Assembly (NCBI GenBank): GCA_963575745.1
Contig: CAUYUJ010017825.1
Location: forward strand, 144,482 to 208,481
Direction: 5' to 3'
From: Prorocentrum cordatum
Taxonomy: Eukaryota > Sar > Dinophyceae > Prorocentrales > Prorocentraceae
DNA: 64,000 bases
Part shown: one piece after another, positions 54,648 to 64,000 of the stretch
How positions within the stretch are numbered: position 1 is the first letter of the stretch
Layout: every line of letters starts with the position of its first letter
Program-made: the position numbers and the translations under genes
Notes under the pieces: model-generated
The model's input: only the letters and a program-made list of their open reading frames with translations
Told to the model about the DNA's origin: nothing
Databases searched by the model: none

Positions 54648-55210
54648 CTACTGCTTGACGTGAGACCCGCAAAGCTCGTCTTCTCCGACCTTCCGCTTCC
54701 TGAAGGGCAGGCTCGGCCTCAAATGCTTCGCGGTCGCCTCGCACATGTCGCCCCCGCCCCCAGCAATGACGTCGCCCGCGTGGATGGCCAGGATGCCCGT
54801 CAGATTGCCGCCCCCCCCCCCACCCCACCCCCCGACAATAGAACCTGCGTGGGCCCCGCCTGGGCCAGGCAAGTCCGGCCTCTTCGCCGCCGACGCAATT
54901 CCTGAGCCAGCGCCCTGGCGCGTAGGTCAGCCCACGCATGCAGCGGGAGGTCCGCGCGCGCGAGGGCACCCGTCGGAACCTTAGGTACTCCGCCGGGAGG
55001 CTGAGACGCGCACCAGGGCCCCTCCCCCAGGCTGCCCCTCATGTCGCTTTCCAGGAATGCCCCCTTGACGTCGCCGATCTGAATCCTCCACATGCGGCTG
55101 GCGATCAGCTGCGGAGCCATGGCCCTGGCGCCGCGGCTCACCATCGGCGCCTCGGCGTCGCCTATCTCGACCAGGCGCAGCAGATCCGGGCCCCCGAAAC
55201 TCTTGGCCAC
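54648..55210 (-). pseudogene. Copia-like reverse transcriptase (RVT_2), inactivated
   Basis: FGGPDLLRLVEIGDAEAPMV, then SRGARAMAPQLIASRMWRIQ and IGDVKGAFLESDMRG, matches the start of the copia palm, including the Asp of motif A (GDVKGAFL). After a shift, LTGILAIHAGDVIAGGGG matches the active-site strand, normally H-V-D-D. The codon at 54775-54777 is GGC (Gly) in place of the first Asp. LPFRKRKVGEDELCGSHVKQ follows, as in the family (FPF-KWK-x-G-x-FCG). It ends at TAG near 54648. Confidence 0.72.
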
Positions 55211-55299
55211 GAGCCTCGCCTCGACCTTTCCACCGTCAACCCACCAGCGCGCGCCTCGATTTCACGACGCAGTCCAGGCGCGTCGATGGCACGCGATTC

Positions 55300-56800
55300 G
55301 ACTCATCGAATCTCACCACCGCGGCCGCGCTCTTCTCCTGGCGAATGGTCTTCCGCCCCGCGGCCCCCTCTGGAGCTCGGCGTTCGCCCGCGGCTCGCAC
55401 GGCTCCTTGCAGCCACTGGCGGCCAAGCATCCCCGCTGCATCTCCGCGCCGTCCCCCCTGGCTCCCTCACCTGAACAAGAGGCCGAGGAAGAACTCCATG
55501 CAGGCCCCGACCCGGCCGCTCCACGTGGCAGGGCCCACCGTGCCCCCCCTCGATGAGGGTGGTCGCCGCCAGCATGTGCGAGCTCCTCCCGGGCCGCGAA
55601 GAGCACCTCCGCGCGCTGCTCCTTCGAGGGTCGGCCCACGTTCGCGATCGTCTTCGCTCGGGGCCGCGCGCGCACCCCGCTCTCCCCCCCCGCCCATCGC
55701 GACCTCCGCCGCTGGGTCGCCGCGCGCCGCCGCTGTCGCGCCGCCCAGCGCCAGTCGCCCACCTGCCCCCCCCCCCCCCCCAGTTGTCGCAAACGACTGA
55801 GCCCAAGAGGTCGATGATCGCACGCGCTTTCGACCGTCGCGAGCTCCCCTTTCTGACCTCCACCCATTCGTTGGGCCTCGGCGCCCGCGTAGCCTCGCGG
55901 CCCTCCTTCAGGTAGCATGGGGTTCGCCACCGCCCATGCCGTTTTCTCGCTAACACCAAATAGCGCCAACCTTCCGCATCGTAGGTCCTCGACGTCTCGC
56001 GGCATCTCCTCCTCCGCGATGTCCGCGTAGCCAGGTTGCCGCGCCTGCCCCATTGCATCGGAGATGGCCTCGGTGATGAACGGTCCTCCTACAGGCCCCA
56101 AGCGACGATCTCTTTGCCTGGCCGCAGCTGCCAGGGGCCGCCAGCAACCGCTGTCGCCGAAAACGATAATGTAGATGTCGCGCAGTCGTTCCAGAAGTCG
56201 CGCCAGCCCTCCATCTCGCTCCGGCAGCCTCCTTCGGATTGTCCTAGCCCCTCCCTCAGAAAGCCGCGAGATCGCCGGCCTCGAACACCTCTCGCGCCCT
56301 CGGCCCCGCGCCTAGAGCCGCCCGCATAGCGCGGTCGCCCTTCGGCGCCACCGTCTCCAGTCGAGCTGCCTGTTCCACGGCCGCTCTCCGCGCAAACTCC
56401 TCATCGCGCGACGCCGCCGGCCGAGTTCTCGATGGCTGAGTTGCCCTCCGTGTTCTGCTCCCTCCTCTCGTAGACCTCGACATCCTCCGTCTTCCACCTG
56501 GCGACTCTCGCCGTTTGCATGTCACATGGCGGCGGGGAGCGCGTCTCAAGCGCGCGGCGGCCGTCGCCCACCCCCCGCGCCCGTCGCGGCCGCGTCCTTC
56601 TGCAATCCAGGGGGCCGCCAAGGTCCGCGACCCAGCGCTTCGACGGTCGCCCCGGGTTCATGTCGGGCACAATATGGACGCGCGCCCGCGCCAACACCCG
56701 TCCAATCCACTGAGACACGCGCGCCTCCCGCATGGACTTCTGGGCGTCGTCGCCGCCGAACCTGAACACCGTCGCCGCCCTGTCCGTTTCGTGGGCGACA
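55300..56800 (-). pseudogene. Copia-like protease/integrase region, poorly preserved
   Basis: By position this should hold protease and integrase. I could not identify an Asp protease triad or an integrase DDE triad with confidence. A segment SRTYDAEGWRYLVLARKRHG followed by WVEVRKGSS resembles the stretch after integrase in dinoflagellate copia elements. Several long alternative frames on both strands reflect high GC and are not evidence of genes. An insertion or strong decay is possible. Confidence 0.4.
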
Positions 56801-56839
56801 TCCGAATCGCCGCCGCCCGCGCTGCGTCACCGTCGCCGG

Positions 56840-57893
56840 TTAACGTCGGAGACATCGACGCCAACGATACCTCTCGAGCAGCCGCTGTCGATGCATCTTC
56901 TGCCCTCGTCGATCGCGATGGTCATCGCGTGCGCGGGTAGTCCTGGCGCAACTTGGCACAGATCCGCTTCGCCCGGCCACGCCGGTAGCTTCCTGGATCA
57001 CTTCCAACGGCACCTTTCGGCTCGCCTCCGACGAGAAAGTGGAGCAGAAACGCGCCGACCGGGCCGTTGACGAAATCGCCTGTGACGACGGTGGAAACCT
57101 TCGCCTCGGCCCCCGGCAGTTTCTCGAGAAGCGGCCAAGCTTGCGACTCTTGAAGCACTTGGTGCGCTTCCTGACCTCGTCGAGCGGGCTTTTGTTGCTG
57201 CCGAACTTCCTGCTCGGATTCTTGTTCTTGATGGCCGTGCGCGCCTCTTTCCACGTCCCTGGATTATTGGACCGCGTCGCCAGCACGTCGGGCGCCTCAC
57301 CCTCCTCCAGGGTTTCGTCATGTGGGATGTCGTCATCTCCCCTGACAGCCAGCAACGCATGGACCTCTGCCCGTCGGCGAAGCCGTGGTCCTCCTCGACC
57401 GACGGTTTCTCGTCGACAAATTGGACAGAGCGGTGGCTCTGTGTGGGTCGCATCCGGTACGTTGCCTTTTGCACTTCCGACAAGCGACTGGCCTTCCACG
57501 GCTTCTGGGCTGCCGCCAGCACCATTGCGCGATCCGTTGCCTCCAGTCGTGCTCCTCGCAGCAGCGTCTTCTGAGCCTCTTCTGATACGAACCTTTTGAG
57601 CCTCTTCTGATACAAACCTTATTGCTGTGCTCGGGCGAACACAGCAGCGTCCGCCCAACGTAGTGCGTGGCTGTTTCATGATTCGCCGACTTCAGATTGT
57701 AGATCGCGCTCAGCGCCTCGGCAAGGCGATCTACTGACACGCTATCAGGATATTCCTGGTCACCCACGCTGGAAGACGACTGTTCTCCTCCATCCTTGGC
57801 TACGTCAGCGCCCACGTCGATGTCACCCAGGCCGTCCAAGACCGAGAAAAGGAGCGGACCTTCGTCTGCTGTAATCGCGTTGCTTCTGAGCAA
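56840..57893 (-). pseudogene. Copia-like gag with degenerate zinc knuckle
   Basis: From 57893 the frame reads LLFSVLDGLGDIDVGADVAK and DSVSVDRLAEALSAIYNLKS, gag-like helical sequence. After a shift near 57600 it reads DVLATRSNNPGTWKEARTAI and RKRTKCFKSRKLGRFSRNCR. The latter is a retroviral-type knuckle (C-x2-C-x4-H-x4-C) with the second Cys changed to Ser (AGT) and the His to Arg (CGC), each one base from the expected codon. Gag would package element RNA; this copy should not bind zinc properly. Confidence 0.68.
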
Positions 57894-57900
57894 CCTCGCC

Positions 57901-58307
57901 TTAGCCCGCTATTTCCACCTCTTGTACTCCCGAGGTTACTCGTCTCTCCTGTGAATCTGCGGTCCTTGGGACTCCCGCCGACCCCATCGTTTACCGCGAG
58001 CCACACCTGAACTCTCGACCTTCGCCTCTGCTCGGTGTTTGTGACCTTGCTCTCGCTACCTATGCGGATCAGCAGCGTCAGCGTCAGCGTCTCGATGGCA
58101 TTTTCCCTGCGCAGTCCTGGGGGGAGGGGGCGTCCGCGCTTCCCTGAAAGCAGCTGTCAGCCTGTCACGCATGCCTGCCTGCAAGCCTACACGAGCTGCG
58201 GTCGGAGCGCGGGTGCACACGGAGGTTGGAGGAGACTTCACTTTCAACGCCTTTCCTCCCCCATCCCGCCCCCCTTCCCTCCCCACTCCTCCCCCCCTGG
58301 CATCATT
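57901..58307. other. No recognisable gene
   Basis: Upstream of the copia-like gag. It may include its 5' untranslated region or LTR, but no repeat partner was recognised on the other side of the element. Confidence 0.4.
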
Positions 58308-58985
58308 CCTCTTCCTCCTCCTCCTCCTCCTCCTCCTCCTCCTCCTCCTCCTCCCCCTCCTCTTCCTGCTGCTGCTTGTTTGCGCCTGGCTGACACCAAG
58401 TGTTATGCTTGCCTCCTCCCCCTCCTCCGCCTCCTCCTTCTCCTCGTCGTCGTCCTCCTCCTCCTCTTCTCCTCCTCCTCCGCCTCATCCTCCTACTCCT
58501 CTTCCTCCTCCTCCTCGTCCTCCTCATCCTCCTCTGCCTCTCCATCCTTCCGCCTCCTCCTCCCTCCCTCCCCTACTCCTCCTGACTCCTCCTCAACTCC
58601 CTGCTCCGCCTCCTCCTCCTCCTCCTCCTCCTCTTCCTCCTCCTCCTCCTCCCCCCTCCTCTGTCCACCTCCCCTCCTTCTTCTCTTCCTCCTCCTCCTT
58701 CTCCTCTTCCTCCTCCTATTGCTCCTCATCCTCTTCCTCCTTTTCTTCCTCCTCCTCCTCCTGCGTCCTACTCCTCCTCCTCTCTTGTCATCCTGGGCTT
58801 CCACCTCTCCTCCCGGTCATCCCTTCCCTCCTCCTCCTGCTCCCCTCCTACTCCTCCTCGTCGTTCCTCCACCTCCTCCTCCTCCTCCTCCTTCCTTCTC
58901 CTCCTCCTCCTCCTCCTCCTCCTCTCCTCCTCTCCTCCTCCTCCCCTCCTCCTCCTCCTCCTCCTCCTCCTCCCTCCTCCTTGCC
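58308..58985. repeat. Long TCC tract
   Basis: CTC units with many variants; a 60-bp non-repeat island (TGCTTGTTTGCGCCTGGCTG) lies at about 58370-58415. Confidence 0.93.
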
Positions 58986-59099
58986 GGGGGCAGCGGCAGG
59001 AGGAGGTGGGCAGGGAGTGGCAGGAAGACCGCCGACGACGATGGACGAACAACGCTGGATGGCGGACGACAGCGAGAACGACGACGATGGACGATGACG

Positions 59100-59162
59100 A
59101 CGACCAACGTTGTCCGTCGTCCGTCGTCCATCGTCCGTCGCCGTGGTCACCGTCGCCGTCAC

Positions 59163-59210
<48 letters not shown>

Positions 59211-59257
59211 ACGCCGCCGCTGCCGCTGCCGCCGCGGCCGCGGCCGCCGTCGCCTTC

Positions 59258-59301
<44 letters not shown>

Positions 59302-59575
59302 TCGTCGCCGTCCGCCGTCGCCGTCGCCGTCGCCGTTTGTCGTCGTCGTCGTCTGTCGTCCGTCGCTCGTCGCCGTCGCCGTGTCGCCGTACGCCGCCGC
59401 AACCGCCGCGGCCGCCCCGTCGTCGTCGTCGTCGTCGTCCGTCTCCGAACGCCGTCGGCCGTCGTCGTCGTCGTCGTCGGTCGTCGTCCGTCGTCGTCGT
59501 CGTCGGTCGTTCGTCGTCGTCGTCGTCGTCCGTCGTCGTCGTCGTCGGTCGTCGTCGCCGGTCGTCGCGACGGCG
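59100..59575. repeat. GTC/CCG triplet tract
   Basis: GTCGTCGTC and GCCGTCGCC runs with CCGTCC variants. Confidence 0.93.
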
Positions 59576-59765
59576 CGGCGGCGCGCCGCGCCGCGCCGGG
59601 GCCCGCGTCCCGAGGAGAGGCCGCGCGCGCGCGGGGGGCTCGCCGCCGCGCGCGGGGGGGGGGCCAGGCGTCCTTGGCCTTCTGCTCGAGCTCCGCGCCC
59701 TCCCGGCGCAGCTCCTCGCGGCGGGGGGCGGGGGGCGCAGAGGGCGGGGAGCGGGAGGGGGAAGG

Positions 59766-59870
59766 CTTAGGGGAGGGGAGAGGGCGAGGAGGGAGGAGGG
59801 GGGGGGGCACCCCCCCCCCCCTCGTCTATCTAAACCCCTTCCCTCCTCCCTCCTCGCCCTCCCCCTAGGT
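59766..59870. repeat. G-rich/C-rich inverted repeat
   Basis: CTTAGGGGAGGGGAGAGGGC then GAGGAGGGAGGAGG on the left, CCTCCTCCCTCCTCGCCCTC then CCCCTAGG on the right, with a short poly-G/poly-C centre. Confidence 0.6.
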
Positions 59871-60539
59871 CATCCCGTCCTCCCTCCTCGCGCTCCCCTC
59901 CCCTACACCCCCCCCCTCCTCCCTGAACCCTCCCATCCCCCCTCCTCCCTCCTCACCGTTAGGGTGAAAGGGGGTAAGGGGAGGGAGGTGGGGAGGGCTA
60001 GGAGGGGGGAGGCAGGGAGGAATGTGTTGGGGAGGGGGGGGGGGAAAGGGAAGGAAGGAGAGGGTTAGGGGGGAGCGCCAGGGAGGAAGAGAGGAGGAGG
60101 GGAGAGTCAGGGGGGCAGGAAGAAGGGGGGGGAAGAGGGGCGGGGAGATGAGATGAGAGCGGGGGGGGAGCGGCAAGCCAGGTGCGCTCGCGCCAGGTCT
60201 GGCACCCTGCTGCTCCTGCCCATCCCTTCCAGTTTTGCTGACTTTCTGCTATCCGCCAACGGGCGCCGTGGCGGAAATGGAACATCCAAACGGACCTCAA
60301 CGTGTTATGCGCAATCTGAAAGAACGGGAGCTGTGTACATGAGCAGGGGAGGTGGCGGCTGAACTGGAGGACGAGCAGCAAGAAGGATGAGGAAGAAACA
60401 TACCAATAATGATGGTGCTACGAATGAGAATAAGAAGGATATGCATATTAATAATACTAGTACCAAGAATAATAATAATGAGTAACAATAATAAATAATA
60501 ACAATCATAATAAAAGAAGAAGAAGAACAATAATAATAA
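59871..60539. other. C-rich, G-rich and AT-rich low-complexity DNA
   Basis: CCCTCC-rich to 59960, GGGAGG-rich to 60170, 200 bp of low-copy DNA, then AT-rich AATAAT before the purine tract. No gene. Confidence 0.5.
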
Positions 60540-60705
60540 GAAGAAGAAGAAGAAGAGGAAGGACGGAGAAAGGACAAGAAGAGGGAGAGAGGAAGAGGAA
60601 CAGTATGAGGAAGGAGAGAAAAACAGGGAGCGGAGAGGAGGGAGGAGGGAGGAGACAGGAGGACGGAAAAGGGGAGGGGGGGAAGAGGGGAAGGGGGAGG
60701 GGAAG
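60540..60705. repeat. AAG to GGA purine tract
   Basis: AATAAT at 60470-60535, then AGAAGA, then imperfect AGGAG. Confidence 0.85.
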
Positions 60706-60707
60706 AA

Positions 60708-61180
60708 GGCAAGCTAGGTGCTGCCGCGTCATATCTGACGTCCCACCCCTCCCTCCCATCCCTTACCATGGCGTAGATCTCCTCTCGATCCGCACAATCG
60801 GATGTCGCAGCATGGCATAGCATTTCATGGCATAGCATGGTGTTGAAGACTAACACGTAGCATGACATAGCATGGCGTGTCGACGCCCATAGTGGGGGGG
60901 GTCTTCCGCGGCCCAATAAATCAACGAATCGATACCGAATGTGTAATCACTTCTGATGGTTTCTTCGGGGGGGCATTTTTTAGATTTGGGGGGCTCTTTG
61001 GAAGGACCGAAAACCATGCCGCGGCATGGCATTGAAAATCATGACGCCAGCGCTGCAGCGGGAGCACGATTCGGAACGAGGTGTAGCCCGAAAATGAAGC
61101 CAGTGCTTCAGCATAAGCAGCATCTTGAACACAAAAACCCAAGCGAAAACCCAACTCCCAGGAATCCGGTGTATAAAAAA
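60708..61180 (+). repeat. Dispersed repeat family C, copy 2
   Basis: AAGGCAAGCTAGG, GTCATATCTGACGTCC, CACCCCTCCCTCCCATCCCT, GGCGTAGATCTCC, a GCATGGCATAGC stretch, CGCTGCAGCGGGAGCACGAT and ACACAAAAACCCAAGCGAAA parallel copy 1. A purine-rich tract ends at its left edge, as in copy 1. Confidence 0.62.
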
Positions 61181-61382
61181 CCAGCACGCGGAGGAGGGCC
61201 GAACAATCCCCGGAAGCCACCAGGGGAGGGCGGAGATTAATATTTGTATTGTTCCCTACCTAGGCTCTGCCTAGAGGGTTCTTACTTTGTTTGCTTAAAG
61301 GGGTCGGGCAGTGTAAAACGCCCCAGGCGGTTCCCCCAGTCCCCGCCCCGCGGTTCCCCCAGTTGCGCCCCCTGGGTTCCCC

Positions 61383-61985
61383 TAGCTTAGCTTAGCATAG
61401 CTTACCTTACCTTGCACTAGCTTAGCTTATCTCATCTTAGCTTAGCTTAGCATAGCTTAGCTTTGCCTAGCCTAGCTTAGCTTAGCTTACCTCAGCTTAG
61501 CTAAGCCTAGCTTAGCTTAGCCTAGCCTAGCTTAGCTTAGCTTAGCTTAACTTAGCATAGCTTAGCATAGCTTTATGACCTTGGCTTAGCTTAGCGCAGC
61601 GCAGCATTAGCACAACATAGCATAGCATAGCACGGCATAGCACAGCATAGCCAAGCACAGCATAGCATAGCATAGCTCAGCATAGCATGGCGTATCATAG
61701 CACAACATAGCATATCATAGCATAGCATAGCATAGCGCAGCATAGCATAGCATAGCATATACTAGCGTAGCATAGTATTGCTTAGCATAGCACAGCGCAT
61801 CAAAGCATAGCAAAGCATATCATAGCACACCATATCATAGCATTGCATATCATAGAATAGCGCAGCATACCATAGCATAGCATAGCATGACATAGCATAG
61901 CGCAGCATAGCAGAGCATACCATAGCATAGCATAACATAGCATAGCATAGCATATCAAAATATAGCATAGCATAGCATTTCATAG
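61383..61985. repeat. Pentanucleotide tract (AGCTT then AGCAT)
   Basis: TAGCTTAGCT units at 61383-61560, then CATAGCATAG units to 61985, with point variants. Confidence 0.93.
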
Positions 61986-62034
61986 TATAGCAAAAGCAAA
62001 GGCAATGCAAACCAGAAGCAACACCAATGCGAAA

Positions 62035-62200
62035 GTGTAGATGAAGATGTAGATGTAGATGTAGATGCAGGTGTAGATGTGGATGTAGGTGTAGACGTAG
62101 ATGTAGATGTAGCTGTACATGTAGGTGTAGATGTAGATGTAGATGTGAGTCTCGCTGTTGAGGTGTAGATGTGAATGTAGCTGTCGTGTAGATGTAGATG
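62035..62200. repeat. TAGATG hexamer tract
   Basis: GTAGATGTAGATGTAGATG with GTGTAG and GCTGTA variants. Confidence 0.9.
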
Positions 62201-62459
62201 TTGCTTTCCTAAATGCTCCAACTCCTAGGTAGGGTCGCACTGGGATAAATTAATTGTAGAAGGGGGAGGGAGGGAGGGAGGGAGGGAGGGGCCAGGAGGA
62301 GGCGGCACCGAAGGCAGGAGAAGGCGGGCGCGAGGCGGCGCCGCCCGCCGCGGGGCGAGAACGCCGAGGACCCCCGCGCGCGCTGAGCCTCCTCCCGCCT
62401 CCCTTCTTCCGCTGCCGCCGCCCGCCCGCCCACCCCTGCTTTCGGGGGTTGCTAAAGGT

Positions 62460-62656
62460 GCCCCTCTGCTCCTCCTGCTCCACCTGCTCCACCTGCTCCT
62501 CCTGCTCCGCCTGCTCCGCCTGCTCCTCCTGCTCCTCCTGCTCCTCCTCCTCCTCCTCCTCCTCCTCCTCCTCCTCCTCCTCCTGCTCCTCCTCCTCCTC
62601 CTCCTCCTCCTCCTCCTCCTCCTCCTCCTCCTCCTCCTCCTCCTCCTCCTCCTCCC
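62460..62656. repeat. TCC tract with TGC at its left edge
   Basis: CTGCTCCTC units giving way to pure CTC. Confidence 0.94.
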
Positions 62657-63257
62657 CCGAGGGTGTCCCAAACTTTTCGCCCCACTTGTTGGGGTCCCTG
62701 GGGGCACCCTGGGCCTCGTGAGGGGAGCTCTGGAGGCCGCGGGGGCCTCCTGGGAGATCCCGGGGGGCGCCTCGGGCCAAGGGCACTTCTGGCAGCACCG
62801 GGCGCTTGCTCCTCGCAGGGGGGGGGGGGGGGGCAACGGAGGAGCAATCGAGCTGCCAGAGGGAACGGAAGAGCAGTCGTGCTGCCATAGGGAACGCTGC
62901 ACAAGGCACAAAGGGGGGTCTTTCTCTGGCCACGGCATGCCTCGGCCACGACGACGGGGCTCCCCGCCATCTGGCGCTGAGGCACGGCGCGGAGAACACC
63001 GGGGCCCCTCCCGAGCCCGAGGTGGTCCTTGCTTCCAGCGTATCGACTGCAGGGAGAGCCCAGCTCAGGGGGGGAGCATCGACCTGGGATCGGCCAAGCG
63101 TCGCCGATATCTCGGCGAAGGGGCCCCCCCAGGCACCACCACCCGACAGCGAAGCCGCACGGCCCCCATCGGCGATGCCTGGGCGATGCGGGGCCAGCGC
63201 GTCCCCCCCCCCCCCGAGCCCGCCCAGACCTAGGACAGCAGAACCTCCCTCAAGAGC
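62657..63257. other. No recognisable gene
   Basis: GC-rich, with a poly-G run (62819-62833) and the 31-bp duplication; nothing else. Confidence 0.5.
62841..62900 (+). repeat. 31-bp tandem duplication
   Basis: GAGCAATCGAGCTGCCAGAG then GGAACG is repeated as GAGCAGTCGTGCTGCCATAG then GGAACG. Confidence 0.7.
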
Positions 63258-63596
63258 ATGAGACCCTCCGCCGGCCAAAGCACAGCACATCCGCCGGTAC
63301 CCCCCACCCCAAGGATGCACGAGAACGTCCAACACACACACACACACACGAAGAACAGTACTCCAGATTTCGTAATAAAGGGAGGGGGGTCTCATTTCGG
63401 GGGGGGTCTCTTCCAGGCTATCTTGGGGGGCCTTGGGGGGGTCTGGGGACGATGTTTTGGAGGGTTCTCCCACGGGGGAGGTCTGACATGGCTTGTCTTG
63501 GAAGGCCCAGACCCCCTCGCTTTTGTTACGAGATCTGGAGAGTAGGGTGTCCTCCCCGGAACGACCTCGATCTTAGACCTCGGTCCGACCGTGTTC
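63258..63596 (+). repeat. Dispersed repeat family D, copy interrupted by a 180-bp transposon
   Basis: CATGAGACCCTCCGCCGGCC, AGGATGCACGAGAACGTCCA, CACACGAAGAACAGTA, then the insertion 63361-63540, then AGTAGGGTGTCC and GACCTCGATCTTAGACCTCG. A CA run (63332-63349) has expanded within it. Confidence 0.72.
63361..63540 (+). mobile_element. 180-bp inverted-repeat transposon (MITE-like) with 4-bp target duplication
   Basis: The left end is CTCCAGATTTCGTAATAAAG and the right end, read inward, is CTCCAGATCTCGTAACAAAA; similarity continues to about 32 bases. AGTA is present directly on both sides (63357-63360 and 63541-63544). The flanking sequence is dispersed repeat family D, whose other copy at 1302-1425 lacks the insert and has AGCA then GGGTA at the same point (1373-1376). 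No coding capacity. Confidence 0.85.
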
Positions 63597-63754
63597 CCCC
63601 CTGAACGTTGCCCCTGAGGGGACAGCGGGGCGTTGCTGCTGCACCCGTGCTGGGCCGGTGGCGGGCTCACTTCCCACACGCGCCCGCGGGCTCGGGACCG
63701 CGCCCCTCGGGAATGGGCAACACCCTCCCCCCTTGGATGCTCGGGAATGGGCAC

Positions 63755-63897
63755 CAGCACCAATCCAGAGGATTGCCTCCACCGGGGGAAGATGATCCTA
63801 GATTCTGGTGTTGGTGGTCATATTTCCGCCACCACCTCCGAGATCGGGATCATCTTCCCTCGGTGGAGGCACGCCGCCGATAATGGTATTGGTGCTG
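63755..63897. repeat. 143-bp imperfect palindrome
   Basis: CAGCACCAAT at 63755 and ATTGGTGCTG ending at 63897 bound arms that share TGCCTCCACCG, GGGAAGATGATCC and GGTGGTGG/CCACCACC. The loop is about 10 bases near 63822. It is MITE-like, with no coding capacity. The left flank carries two copies of CGGGAATGGGCA 33 bp apart. Confidence 0.6.
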
Positions 63898-64000
63898 ACC
63901 TCTAGACCTGCGACCCTCGCAAAACGCCCTTTAGTAGTGAAAGCTGCCAGGGGCACCGAACTCCGGAGGCACCCCAGCGGGGTACGTCCAATATTCACCG

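Larger units (their letters stand above)
54050..57900 (-). mobile_element. Degenerate Ty1/copia-like LTR retrotransposon (gag-pol remains)
   Basis: On the minus strand from about 57900 to 54050 the order is gag with a zinc knuckle, an unresolved protease/integrase stretch, RVT_2-type reverse transcriptase, and a copia RNase H tail. That is the Ty1/copia order. All parts are frameshifted and catalytic residues are changed. No LTRs could be recognised at either end; the 3' side runs into the 100-base gap at 53808-53907 and a GGA tract. Confidence 0.72.

Noticed and set aside
55300-56800. Several long plus-strand open frames as host genes
   Set aside because: Very high GC suppresses stops on both strands; the minus strand carries recognisable copia sequence on each side.
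59940-60080. Interstitial telomere (GGGTTAG-like) sequence
   Set aside because: Only isolated GTTAGGG occurrences in G-rich sequence, not a tandem array.

Overview
The window is nuclear DNA of a dinoflagellate. The strongest evidence is three copies of the dinoflagellate spliced leader (DinoSL, containing CCATTTTGGCTCAAG), all on the minus strand at 10896-10915, 27968-27989 and 45351-45371. The composition fits: GC-rich, gene-poor, with very long GGA/TCC triplet tracts, dinoflagellate-style LINEs, a PPR gene of the VISYNAGISACEKG type, and host-gene exons kilobases apart. I cannot name the species. There is one 100-base assembly gap (53808-53907). No prokaryotic operon, CRISPR array, rRNA or complete tRNA was seen.

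Layout. 1-3.7 kb: GGA/TCC tracts and short dispersed repeats. 3.7-10.9 kb: decayed LINE 1 (minus), with zinc ribbon, coiled coil, 312-bp repeats, endonuclease, reverse transcriptase, RNase H and C-terminal zinc finger. 10.9-16.6 kb: triplet tracts, including a duplicated GAT block. 16.6-20.5 kb: low-copy DNA with two inverted-repeat elements and an internal exon of a NEDD8-activating-enzyme (NAE1/ULA1-like) gene. 20.6-21.8 kb: a CATA tract. 25.15-25.21 kb: the NAE1-like first exon, between a TCC and a GGA tract. 26.3-28.0 kb: a retroposed, degenerate PPR gene with a leader. 28-39.4 kb: triplet tracts, minisatellites and short repeats. 39.4-45.4 kb: LINE 2 (minus), the best preserved element. 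45.6-46.4 and 52.7-53.7 kb: two copies of a composite tandem-repeat element. 50.3-51.2 kb: an 88-bp minisatellite. 54.0-57.9 kb: a decayed Ty1/copia-like element (minus). 58.3-64 kb: triplet, pentamer and hexamer repeats and a small inverted-repeat transposon with a 4-bp target duplication.

The only host gene supported is NAE1-like, seen as two short exons about 6.6 kb apart. Everything else recognisable is mobile or derived from it. The main theme is that GGA/TCC and related triplet tracts (my rough count is 12 kb, about a fifth of the window) border nearly every mobile unit. The three leader-tagged retrocopies and both composite-element copies each have a tract of the same orientation on both sides. 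This suggests either that the tracts are insertion sites for retroposed cDNA or that they expand at element edges. The long open frames made of Glu/Arg/Ser/Pro/Leu or Asp/Met/Ile runs are translations of these triplets and are not annotated as genes.
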